Shown here in pieces: positions 8,220 to 14,577 of a stretch of 39,477 nucleotides of DNA. Origin of the DNA: Xylophilus sp. ASV27 (GTDB lineage Bacteria; Pseudomonadota; Gammaproteobacteria; Burkholderiales; Burkholderiaceae_C); contig NZ_JAELTO010000034.1 of NCBI RefSeq assembly GCF_016428875.1, positions 1 through 39,477 of the forward strand. Direction: 5' to 3'. Every line of letters starts with the position of its first letter. Positions within the stretch are counted from its first letter, which is position 1. Below the pieces are notes generated by a model. That model was not told the DNA's origin. It did no database searches and worked only from the letters and a program-made list of their open reading frames with translations. A program made the position numbers and the translations under genes.

Positions 8220-8536
8220 GTTCTGCGATTCCGTGCGTCTGCGGCGAAGCCGCACCGCGCTCTCGTGCTGGCGCATCGAGCCGCTACGCGTCTCGACCCA
8301 TTCGGGCGTCGATCGCTGACGCCTGCGCGCTTCGCTTGCGATGCGGGGGAAGGAGCGGGGCTGGTTTGCGGATGAGCCCAGGGTGCCACGGCGGTCTCGC
8401 CATCAAGGTCTGCGCGTGCTGCGCACGCTGGCTGCCACCTTTGCAGGATGGCCGTCTGCGAACCTTGACTGCTGCGCTGCGCCGTGCCCCTGAAGGCTCG
8501 GGCAATCCCGCCCGAACACCGCTCAAGGAGCACACC
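8220..8536 (+). repeat. Repeated structured leader, copy 2 (upstream of DUF2958)
   Basis: This is the diverged second copy of the radC leader. It shares the identical 30-base block (8402-8431) with hairpin GCGTGC-TGC-GCACGC (8414-8428) and the blocks CATTCGG...GCTGACGCCTGCGCGCTTCGCTTGCG (about 8300-8340). It also shares the stretch running into the start codon (GGCTCGGGCAATCCCGCCCGAACA). Upstream, 8031-8219 is slightly less GC-rich and holds no gene I can support. Confidence 0.6.
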
Positions 8537-8884
8537 ATGGACTTCCTCATCACTGACGAACAACGCGCACAACTGCTGGCCAACGGACAGCAGTCCATCG
8601 AGAACCCGGCGTTCGATCCACCGCCGGTAGTCAAGCTCTTCACGCCGGATGCCGGGGCGACCTGGTTGATCTCGGAACTGGACCCGGAGGACGCGAGCCG
8701 TGCATGCGGCCTGTGCGACCTCGGACAGGGCTTCCCGGAACTGGGCTGGGTGAGCCTCACGGAGCTTCAGGCGCTGCGGGGCCCGCTGGGTTTGCCTGTA
8801 GAGCGCGACCTGTATTTCAGGGCCGATAAGCCGATCAGCGCCTATGCGCGCGAAGCCCGTTTGGCCGGACGGATCGTGGCGTAG
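8537..8884 (+). CDS. DUF2958 family protein, copy A
   Basis: This 115-aa protein carries the DUF2958 pattern: FLITDEQRAQLLANG at the start, VVKLFTPDAGATWLISEL (about 31-48) and GLCDLGQGFPELGWVSLTEL (about 57-76). Function is unknown; the family is common in ICEs and plasmids beside DUF736 and antirestriction-type genes. CAAGGAG lies 6 nt before the ATG. It is a paralogue of the gene at 11819-12160, with the same length and motif order and, by eye, roughly 45% identical residues. The two copies sit under very different 5' regions, one with the repeated structured leader and one with an XRE operator. This suggests separate regulation of related functions. Confidence 0.85.
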   Translation: MDFLITDEQRAQLLANGQQSIENPAFDPPPVVKLFTPDAGATWLISELDPEDASRACGLCDLGQGFPELGWVSLTELQALRGPLGLPVERDLYFRADKPISAYAREARLAGRIVA

Positions 8885-8963
8885 GCGCCGCAGAACACCG
8901 CCGCCGGCCCAAACGTCGGCGGCTGGATTTTCAGGTCGGCGACAACCCTTTCGGCGACATGCC

Positions 8964-8998
8964 AATGACCATCGGTCATTATTTGGCTCAATAATGAC
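8964..8998. promoter_or_regulatory. Palindromic operator, probably for the TetR regulator
   Basis: AATGACC-ATC-GGTCATT (8964-8980) is a perfect 7-bp inverted repeat. It runs on into a second one, GTCATTATT (8975-8983) with AATAATGAC (8990-8998). The three (A)ATGAC half-sites alternate in orientation and cover a -10-like AATAAT (8990-8995), 30-60 bp before the first gene of the TetR-containing operon. The layout fits repression by the adjacent TetR protein; the assignment is inferred. Confidence 0.55.
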
Positions 8999-9027
8999 TG
9001 CAAGTCAATTACTTTGAATGGCCGCGC

Positions 9028-9492
9028 ATGATCCGTCACGATCTCTCCCACTGGCCGCTGGTCGTCAGCGTCGCCTCCGGCCTGTCCACGCTCGAAGAGA
9101 TGGACGCCTTCATCCAGGAATGGAGCCACTGGCTGGGCCGCGGCGAGCCGTTCGCCTCGCTGCGCGTGTTCGCCGATGCGCCGTCGCTGATCCATCCTGA
9201 CGGGTCGGCGCAGAAAGCCAAGCACTGGCTCCAGGACAAGGGGGCCGCGATCCGGGAGCAGGTCATCGGCATGGCCAACGTCGTGCCCGCCAGCGACTAC
9301 GAGCGCATGCGCAAGATGAACGTCGAGAAGCTCTTCGGGGTGCCGGCAGGCACCTTCCAGGACGTGCCATCGGCACTGGCCTGGCTGCGCGAGAGCGTGT
9401 TCGCGCCGCGCGGCCTGCCGTTCGACGAGCAGGCCGTGGCGGCGAGCATCGAAGCTGCGGTGGCTGCGGCCACGGCGCGGGCGCCGGCCTGA
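9028..9492 (+). CDS. Hypothetical protein, possible SpoIIAA/STAS-like fold
   Basis: I do not recognise this 154-aa soluble protein with certainty. It has alternating strands and helices: a strand WPLVVSVASG, a helix TLEEMDAFIQEWSHWL, a strand FASLRVFADA, then long helices. It ends in GTFQDVPSALAWLRE (about 117-131), which resembles the end of SpoIIAA/STAS-like domains; the last 20 residues are Ala-rich. It is the first gene of an operon with tetR (1-nt gap) and an MFS transporter, behind a palindromic operator. No clear Shine-Dalgarno precedes the ATG. It could be an accessory or sensor protein of the efflux module; that is a guess from position only. Confidence 0.6.
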   Translation: MIRHDLSHWPLVVSVASGLSTLEEMDAFIQEWSHWLGRGEPFASLRVFADAPSLIHPDGSAQKAKHWLQDKGAAIREQVIGMANVVPASDYERMRKMNVEKLFGVPAGTFQDVPSALAWLRESVFAPRGLPFDEQAVAASIEAAVAAATARAPA

Positions 9493-9493
9493 G

Positions 9494-10138
9494 ATGACAC
9501 GCTCTCGTAGCGAAGCTGGCGCGGCAGCGCCCGCGGTTGCCGCCGTCCTCGAACCGCGCCGGCGCGTGCGTGCGCCGCAGACACGGCGCACGGCCCTGAT
9601 GGATGCGGCCGAGCGCCTGTTCCTGGAAAAGGGCGTGGCCGCCACCAGCGTGGACGACATCACCACCGCCGCTCAGGTGGCCAAGGGCACCTTCTACGTC
9701 TACTTTGGCTCGCGCGACGCCATGCTGTCGGCGCTGCAGGAGCGCTTCATCACGGCCTTCTGCGAACGGATGCGCCAGGCCATGGATCGCCACCGCGCCG
9801 GCAACTGGGAGGCGCGCCTGCGCACCTGGTTCGAGACGGCCTTGGACGGCCTGCTGGGCCAGGTGATGCTGCACGACATGCTGTTCCACGACGTGCGCCC
9901 CGGCGACCGCGAAGTCATGAAGGACAACCCGGTGGTCGTGCAACTCGCCGGGCTGCTGCGTCAAGGGGCCGAGGCCGGCGCCTGGCAGGTCTCCGATCCG
10001 CACTCGCTGGCCATCATGATGTTCCACGCCATGCACGGCCTGGCCGACGAGGCGGTGGTACGCGGCACCGCCGACCGTCGCGGCCGCATGGTCGGCCTGC
10101 TGACCGACACCTTCGCTGGCGCGATGCGCCGGCCCTGA
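9494..10138 (+). CDS. TetR/AcrR family regulator
   Basis: This 214-aa protein has an N-terminal tail of about 28 residues and then a TetR DNA-binding domain (about 31-77: TALMDAAERLFLEKGVAATS...ITTAAQVAKGTFYVYF, the classic KGTFYxYF end). A helical C-terminal ligand domain follows. It begins 1 nt after the stop of the hypothetical gene and lies 56 nt before an MFS gene, so it is the usual local repressor of an efflux operon. The perfect palindrome at 8964-8980 is the natural operator. The ligand is unknown. Confidence 0.88.
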   Translation: MTRSRSEAGAAAPAVAAVLEPRRRVRAPQTRRTALMDAAERLFLEKGVAATSVDDITTAAQVAKGTFYVYFGSRDAMLSALQERFITAFCERMRQAMDRHRAGNWEARLRTWFETALDGLLGQVMLHDMLFHDVRPGDREVMKDNPVVVQLAGLLRQGAEAGAWQVSDPHSLAIMMFHAMHGLADEAVVRGTADRRGRMVGLLTDTFAGAMRRP

Positions 10139-10194
10139 CGAGGTGTGTCCTTGCTGTTCAGGCTTCCCCCGTTGTTCCTCCTCCTGCTTCGCAC

Positions 10195-11385
10195 ATGAAC
10201 GCACAGACTTTGCCGCTGCGGCCGCTGATGGCCGCCTACATGGCCTGCACGATGGCAATGATGGCCTTCGTCGCGGTGGTCGGGCCGATGGCCCGCATCC
10301 TGAAACTGCCGCCCTGGCAGGCCGGTGCTGTCATCACCATCGGCGGCATCCTGTGGATGCTGCTCTCGCGCGCATGGGGCGCGGCGAGCGACCGGCGCGG
10401 CCGCCGCGCGGTGCTGCTCACCGGTGTGGGCGGCTTCATGCTCAGCTATTGGGCCATGTGCGCGCTGCTCATCGTGGCGCTGCGCGTGCTGCCCGCCGCC
10501 TGGCAGGTCTTCGTGGGGCTGGTCGTGACGCGCGGCGCGGTGGGTGCCTTCTATGCGGCCATCCCTTCCGTCGGCCAGGCGCTGGTGGCCGACCATCTGG
10601 CACCCGGCGAACGTGCTGGCGCAATGGCCTCGCTGGGCGCAGCCAACGCACTCGGGCTGGTGCTGGGGCCGGCGCTGGCAGCGGGGCTGACGCCTTTCGG
10701 TCTGTCGCTGCCGCTGTATGTGACGGCCGTTTTGCCCGCAGCGGCGCTGGCTGTGCTCTGGGCGGCCTTGCCGCGCACCGGGCCGGTGGCCGGCGCGCAG
10801 GCATCGAGCGTGGGCCTCACGGACCGCCGGCTGCGGCGGTCGATGGCGGTGGCCTTCGCGGCGATGTTCTGCGTTGCCATCGCGCAGATCACCGTGGGTT
10901 TCTTCGCCCTCGACCGGTTGAATCTGGCGCCCGCCGCTGCGGCGCGGGTGGCCGGCCTCGCACTGACGATGGTGGGCGTGGGACTGGTCGCCGCGCAGCT
11001 GGCGGTGCGGCGGCTGGGCTGGAGCACGCAGCGGCTCATCCGGGCCGGAGCCTGGGTGAGCGCCCTCGGCTTCGGCTCGGTGGCCCTGGCCTCGCAGAGC
11101 TGGATGCTGGTGGTGAGCTATTTCGTGGCGGCCGCCGGCATGGGCTGGGTGTTCCCAGCCTTCGCGGCGATGGCCTCGAACGCGGTGCAGGCGCATGAGC
11201 AAGGCGCGGCCGCCGGCTCCATCGGCGCGGCCCAGGGCCTGGGCATCGTGCTCGGGCCGCTGGCGGGGACGCTGCTGTACGAGGCGGGGCCGGGCGTGCC
11301 CTATGTGCTGGCCGGGGGGCTGCTGGTGCTGGTCGCGCTGTGGCCGGAGCGTTCCCCGGTGGTTGCCCAGCCGTCACCGGGCTGA
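10195..11385 (+). CDS. MFS transporter
   Basis: This 396-aa protein is an inner-membrane secondary transporter with about 12 predicted hydrophobic segments in two halves. MFS motif A is visible between segments 2 and 3 (GAASDRRGRRAVLL, about 62-75) and a GxxxGPxxGG-like region follows (ANALGLVLGPALAAG, about 149-163). With a TetR gene directly upstream in the same orientation it is most likely a drug or metabolite exporter. No substrate can be read from the sequence. The 56-nt gap after tetR has no obvious terminator, so cotranscription is likely. The trio looks like cargo inserted between the two DUF2958 genes. Confidence 0.85.
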   Translation: MNAQTLPLRPLMAAYMACTMAMMAFVAVVGPMARILKLPPWQAGAVITIGGILWMLLSRAWGAASDRRGRRAVLLTGVGGFMLSYWAMCALLIVALRVLPAAWQVFVGLVVTRGAVGAFYAAIPSVGQALVADHLAPGERAGAMASLGAANALGLVLGPALAAGLTPFGLSLPLYVTAVLPAAALAVLWAALPRTGPVAGAQASSVGLTDRRLRRSMAVAFAAMFCVAIAQITVGFFALDRLNLAPAAAARVAGLALTMVGVGLVAAQLAVRRLGWSTQRLIRAGAWVSALGFGSVALASQSWMLVVSYFVAAAGMGWVFPAFAAMASNAVQAHEQGAAAGSIGAAQGLGIVLGPLAGTLLYEAGPGVPYVLAGGLLVLVALWPERSPVVAQPSPG

Positions 11386-11466
11386 TCCGGGCTGCGCTGT
11401 TCAGCGAGCCACGGCCGGCCGCGATCCAGACGCCACGGGAGCACAATAGCGCTCAAGTGGCGGCCG

Positions 11467-11739
11467 TCATTCGGCTCTGGACCGAGCCCGCAATTCCTTC
11501 CTGTAGCGCTTCATCGTGGACTGGATCATCTCGTCCGGCCCGATCTCCAGGCCTTCGGCCAGACGGAAAATGGTCGTGAGCGACGGGCTGGTCTGCCCGA
11601 GTTCGAGTTTGGCGACGAAGGTGCGCGTGACGCCCGAGGCAAAAGCCAGCGCCTCCTGGCTGAGGGCCGATGTCGCGCGGCGGGCTTTGATTTCGGCCGC
11701 GAATGCTTGCAGAAGGGCTGGATCCTGATTGGAGCGCAC
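11467..11739 (-). CDS. XRE-family HTH regulator
   Basis: The recognisable protein is a 90-aa Cro/C1-type HTH: LLQAFAAEIKARRATSALSQEALAFASGVTRTFVAKLELGQTSPSLTTIFRLAEGLEI, with a short basic tail. No ATG lies close upstream of the fold. I chose the GTG at 11739 because a candidate minus-strand promoter, TTGTAC (11792-11787) with a 16-bp spacer and TAAAAG (11770-11765), would start transcription just upstream of it. A longer frame to an ATG at 11820 exists but overlaps the start of the divergent DUF2958 gene. The 17-bp palindrome at 11741-11757 is a likely operator, so the protein probably represses itself and its neighbour. Start is uncertain; the fold is not. Confidence 0.75.
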   Translation of the reverse strand: MRSNQDPALLQAFAAEIKARRATSALSQEALAFASGVTRTFVAKLELGQTSPSLTTIFRLAEGLEIGPDEMIQSTMKRYRKELRARSRAE

Positions 11740-11740
11740 A

Positions 11741-11757
11741 GCAACGAATCTCGTTGC
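11741..11757. promoter_or_regulatory. Palindromic operator between XRE gene and DUF2958 gene B
   Basis: GCAACGA-ATC-TCGTTGC is a perfect 7-bp inverted repeat with a 3-bp spacer. It lies next to a plus-strand promoter candidate, TTGCAC (11759-11764) with an 18-bp spacer and TATGGT (11783-11788), and beside the start of the XRE gene. Position and symmetry fit an XRE dimer site. Confidence 0.5.
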
Positions 11758-11818
11758 GTTGCACCTTTTATGCACCCGCTTGTATGGTACAAAGACGATG
11801 CAGCCCGAAGGAGGAGCC

Positions 11819-12160
11819 ATGGCATTCCTGACCGATGAGCAGCGCCGGCAGATGCTCGCCAACGGCGTCGCGCGCGCCCGCGGCGAGGACGTCGACCCCT
11901 ATCCGGTGCTCAAGCTCTACACCCCGGATGCCGGCGCATCCTGGGTGCTGACGGCGCTCAATGCCGACGGAGATTTGGCCTACGGCCTCATCGACGTGGG
12001 CACGGGGTTCCCCGAACTGGGCCTGGTCAGCCTCGGCATGCTGGCCGGCATCAAGGGCCCGAAGGGCATGCCGGTGACCGTGGAACCCGGCTACCGGGCC
12101 CGCAAGACGCTTTCGGCCTACGTCGCCGACGCAAAGCGGGACGGCATGGTGACCGACTGA
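11819..12160 (+). CDS. DUF2958 family protein, copy B
   Basis: This 113-aa DUF2958 protein has FLTDEQRRQMLANG at its start, VLKLYTPDAGASWVLTAL (about 30-47) and GLIDVGTGFPELGLVSL (about 56-72). It is a paralogue of the protein at 8537-8884. AAGGAGGAG (11808-11816) sits directly before the ATG at 11819, so the in-frame ATG at 11798 is unlikely to be used. It is divergent from the XRE gene with an intervening palindrome. No biochemical role is known for the family. Confidence 0.85.
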   Translation: MAFLTDEQRRQMLANGVARARGEDVDPYPVLKLYTPDAGASWVLTALNADGDLAYGLIDVGTGFPELGLVSLGMLAGIKGPKGMPVTVEPGYRARKTLSAYVADAKRDGMVTD

Positions 12161-12262
12161 TCCTTTCGCAACCCCGGTGCCATCGGCCGCAGCCGTGGCT
12201 TTCCATGCAATAGGCCGTTGCCTGCAAAGCCACCCACTGAGCCCCGAACCGTGGCAGCGTGG

Positions 12263-12278
12263 CCGTTCGATCGAACGG
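12263..12278. promoter_or_regulatory. 16-bp perfect palindrome before the DUF6499 frame
   Basis: CCGTTCGATCGAACGG is perfectly self-complementary and ends 10 bp before the start codon of the regulator fragment. It overlaps the start of that gene's ribosome site (ACGGAG, 12275-12280). An autoregulatory operator is plausible but unproven. Confidence 0.45.
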
Positions 12279-12288
12279 AGTACGCGCC

Positions 12289-12513
12289 ATGACGATCCCC
12301 TTTGATGACGATGCATCCACAGCGCCCTGGAGCGCCGGCGCAGCCTACCTGTACACGCTGGCGCTGGACGGCCCAGCGCTCGCCTGGGAGTATCTGCGCC
12401 GCCACCCCGGCTACCGCGAGGCCTGGCGGCGCGGCCGGCTGAAAGGCCGGATCCGCGCGGCGAGCCGTTGGGGCTTGCGATGTTGCCGACGATCCGTGGC
12501 TCGACGCGCGTGA
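12289..12513 (+). pseudogene. DUF6499 N-terminal half of a frameshifted regulator
   Basis: The frame starts at ATG 12289 and encodes WSAGAAYLYTLALDGPALAWEYLRRHPGYREAWRRG, the N-terminal DUF6499 module of ICE-borne DUF6499-DUF2285 regulators. It then runs into RCCRRSVARRA and a stop at 12511-12513. In the +1 frame, from about 12476, the sequence continues as CDVADDPWLDARDAHPLWLR and stays open into the DUF2285 half. The junction lies between about 12470 and 12490. A single indel, real or from assembly, explains this best. As it stands the product is a 74-aa fragment. Confidence 0.65.
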
Positions 12514-13102
12514 TGCGCATCCACTGTGGCTGCGTGACGATGCGGACCTGATGCAGGTGCGCGCGGCGCGCGGGCGAAGCGATGCCGCGCCACGGTTCGA
12601 CCTGTGGCGCATCCCGGGCTGCAAGCGTCTGCACGGCGCCGGCGACTTGGTCCTGAACACGTCTGTCGGTGCGCGCCATCCGCGCGTCCTGCTCGACGCT
12701 GGCCTGCATGACGGGTCGGCCTACGTCTGCACCGTGCCGCTGACCGCGCAGCTGCGCGGCCAACTCACCGAGTTCCAGGCGCTCGCGGCGCTGGTCGATG
12801 GTCACGCGCTGCCGTACGCCATGCCGCGGCCGGCTCGACCCGTCTCGCGCGCCGGCCTACTGCACTTGCGAGCTCTGCTGGCACTCGATGCCGTGCAGGC
12901 CGGTGCCTCTCAGCGCGACATCGCCATCGCGCTCTTCGGCCCAGAGGCCGTGCGTACGCAGTGGCACGCCGACGGCGTGCTGCGCGCCCAGGTGCGGCAC
13001 CTCGTCGCACGGGCCAAGGGTTTGATGCAGCACGGTTACCTGGACCTGGCCGGGGTACGCCATGGGCACGCCAGAGCCCCCGGAGACGAACAGGTGCACT
13101 GA
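12514..13102 (+). pseudogene. DUF2285 C-terminal half of the frameshifted regulator
   Basis: This frame is open from about 12476 and continues the protein started at 12289 after a frameshift; the first ATG inside it is at 12551. It ends with the DUF2285 pattern LRALLALDAVQAGASQRDIAIALFGPEAVRTQWHADGVLRAQVRHLVARAKGLM, which reads as a winged-helix DNA-binding module. Intact relatives sit at the same place in Tn4371-like ICEs, just before an AlpA-like gene and repA, and are presumed regulators. Independent translation from 12551 is possible but there is no ribosome site. Confidence 0.65.
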
Positions 13103-13140
13103 ATATCTCCCTGCCCAGGTGCCGGTGTTATCCGGAGACT

Positions 13141-13190
13141 GCCTCCATCGGGCCGCAAACGGTTTGCGGCCCATCCAACGAGATGGAGGC
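13141..13190 (+). promoter_or_regulatory. Nested inverted repeat enclosing the ribosome site of the AlpA-like gene
   Basis: GCCTCCATC (13141-13149) is complementary to GATGGAGGC (13182-13190), which contains the GGAGG used by the next gene. Inside this lies a perfect 23-bp palindrome, GGGCCGCAAAC-G-GTTTGCGGCCC (13150-13172). In RNA the outer arms would hide the Shine-Dalgarno; in DNA the inner palindrome could be a protein site. Confidence 0.6.
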
Positions 13191-13194
13191 CTTC

Positions 13195-13497
13195 ATGGCG
13201 ACTCGCAGTTCCTTCCAATCGCATTCGGCGGCAGCGGCTGCGCCGCGACCCGCCTCAGGGCACCTGGCGCAGGCCTCCGCAAAACCTGAATACCTGACCA
13301 CCAACGAAGCGGCGGAACTGCTGCGGCTGTCGCCGCGCACGCTGGAGAAGCTGCGGGTGCTGGGCGGTGGTCCTCGGTTCCGGAAATTCGGCGCGCGCGT
13401 GGTCTACGCAGACGTGGACCTTCGCGCCTGGGCCGACAGCAACACCTATGGCATGACCTCGGATCCCGGCTACGTGATTCGGGATTCGGTGCGCTGA
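13195..13497 (+). CDS. AlpA/excisionase-like HTH protein
   Basis: This 100-aa protein has an Ala-rich N-terminal tail and then a MerR-like HTH_17 fold: YLTTNEAAELLRLSPRTLEKLRVLGGGPRFRKFGARVVYADVDLRAWA (about 33-80). Proteins of this type precede repA in Tn4371-like ICEs and are taken as regulators or excisionase-like factors. The start at 13195 was chosen because GGAGG lies 5 nt before it; an in-frame ATG at 13183 overlaps that site. repA follows after 31 nt, so the two are likely coexpressed. Translation may be controlled by the nested inverted repeat just upstream. Confidence 0.82.
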   Translation: MATRSSFQSHSAAAAAPRPASGHLAQASAKPEYLTTNEAAELLRLSPRTLEKLRVLGGGPRFRKFGARVVYADVDLRAWADSNTYGMTSDPGYVIRDSVR

Positions 13498-13528
13498 CCG
13501 ACTGGCTTCGATTTTGGGAAATCCACCC

Positions 13529-14557
13529 ATGTCCAGGCGCCCGAGCGAACGCGAACAGCTGCAGCTGTTCCGCGCGCTGCCGGCCGAGGACATGGCGCTG
13601 CGCGATGCGCAGGACCTGATGGCCTACCCTTTCTTCAGCCTGGCGAAGTCCCGGCGCACCGTGCCGATCCACTTCGAGGCCGGCGGCGTGTCGCTCACCG
13701 TCGAAGGTGTGCCCGAGCACGGCATCGCGACGATCTGGGATGCCGACGTGCTGATCTGGGCTGCCAGCCAGATCGTGCAGGCAAAGAAGGAAGGCATCGC
13801 GCCTTCGCGCCTGATGGTGGCGACGCCCTACGAAATCCTGCGCTTCACGCAACGCGGCACCGGCCGGGCCGACTACCTGGCGCTGCGCGCCGCGCTGGAC
13901 CGGCTGCAGTCCACCACCATCGCCACCACGCTGCGCCAGCGCGAGCGCCCGAACGGCGGCAAGCGCACGCACCGCTTCTCGTGGATCAACGAGTGGAAGG
14001 AATGCGTCCGGCCCCATGGTCCATTGCAAGGCCGCTCGGAAGGCATCGAGCTGATCCTGGCCGACTGGTTCTTCTCCGGCGTGATGGAGGATGCGCTCGT
14101 GCTGACGCTCGACCCGACGTATTTCCAGCTCTCCGGGGGCATCGAGCGCTGGTTGTACCGGCTGGTGCGCAAACATGGTGGCCGCCAGCCGGCGGGTTGG
14201 CGCTTCGAGATGCGCCACCTCCATCTGAAGTCCGGAAGCCTGCAGCGTCCCTCCGACTTCGCACTGCAGGTGCGTGAACTGGCGCAACGCCAGAGTCTGC
14301 CGGGCTACCGGCTGTCCATCGACCGGAGCGCCGGCACCGAGTGGCTGGCCTTCCGGCCTGACTCCAGCAGGCCGGTGGACCGACCTGCCGCAGGCGACTT
14401 GTCCACAGCTTCTGTTGAAGAACTTGTGGATTGCGTGTGGACGGGTTCGGTGGATCACCCGCTGAGGACTCGGTGGATCGCCCGCACGAGCATCGGTGGA
14501 TCACCCGCACCGATCAGCTGCGAAGCCGCGCCCGGCAAGAGTTTCGGGCCTCCCTAA
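13529..14557 (+). CDS. repA: Replication initiator protein RepA
   Basis: This 342-aa protein matches the replication initiator A family of Tn4371-like ICEs and plasmids. Its N-terminal motifs are QLQLFRALPAEDMALRDAQDLMAYPFFSL and VPIHFEAGG, followed by the winged-helix core (RFTQRGTGRADYLALRAALDRLQST; ERWLYRLVRKHGG; FEMRHLHLKSGS). It should bind an origin and start plasmid-like replication of the excised element. The last 50 codons (from about 14399) contain three 23-bp-spaced repeats and DnaA-like boxes, read in three different frames, so the C-terminus is shaped by DNA function. ATG 13529 was preferred to an upstream TTG at 13514. parA follows after 20 nt. Confidence 0.88.
   Translation: MSRRPSEREQLQLFRALPAEDMALRDAQDLMAYPFFSLAKSRRTVPIHFEAGGVSLTVEGVPEHGIATIWDADVLIWAASQIVQAKKEGIAPSRLMVATPYEILRFTQRGTGRADYLALRAALDRLQSTTIATTLRQRERPNGGKRTHRFSWINEWKECVRPHGPLQGRSEGIELILADWFFSGVMEDALVLTLDPTYFQLSGGIERWLYRLVRKHGGRQPAGWRFEMRHLHLKSGSLQRPSDFALQVRELAQRQSLPGYRLSIDRSAGTEWLAFRPDSSRPVDRPAAGDLSTASVEELVDCVWTGSVDHPLRTRWIARTSIGGSPAPISCEAAPGKSFGPP
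14399..14508. other. Candidate replication origin with iterons, inside repA
   Basis: Three copies of CGGTGGATCRCCCGC start at 14448, 14471 and 14494, exactly 23 bp apart. Upstream are TTGTCCACA (14399-14407, 8 of 9 to the DnaA box TTATCCACA), TGTGGATTG (14425-14433, inverted) and TGTGGACGG (14436-14444, weaker). Regular iterons next to DnaA boxes and the rep gene are the standard layout of an iteron origin. An AT-richer patch follows at 14553-14585. Confidence 0.7.
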
Positions 14558-14577
14558 ACATCTAAAGGGATACATAA

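Noticed and set aside
12470-12490. Programmed ribosomal frameshift in the DUF2285 gene
   Set aside because: I see no slippery heptamer or stimulatory structure at the junction, so a plain indel is the simpler reading.
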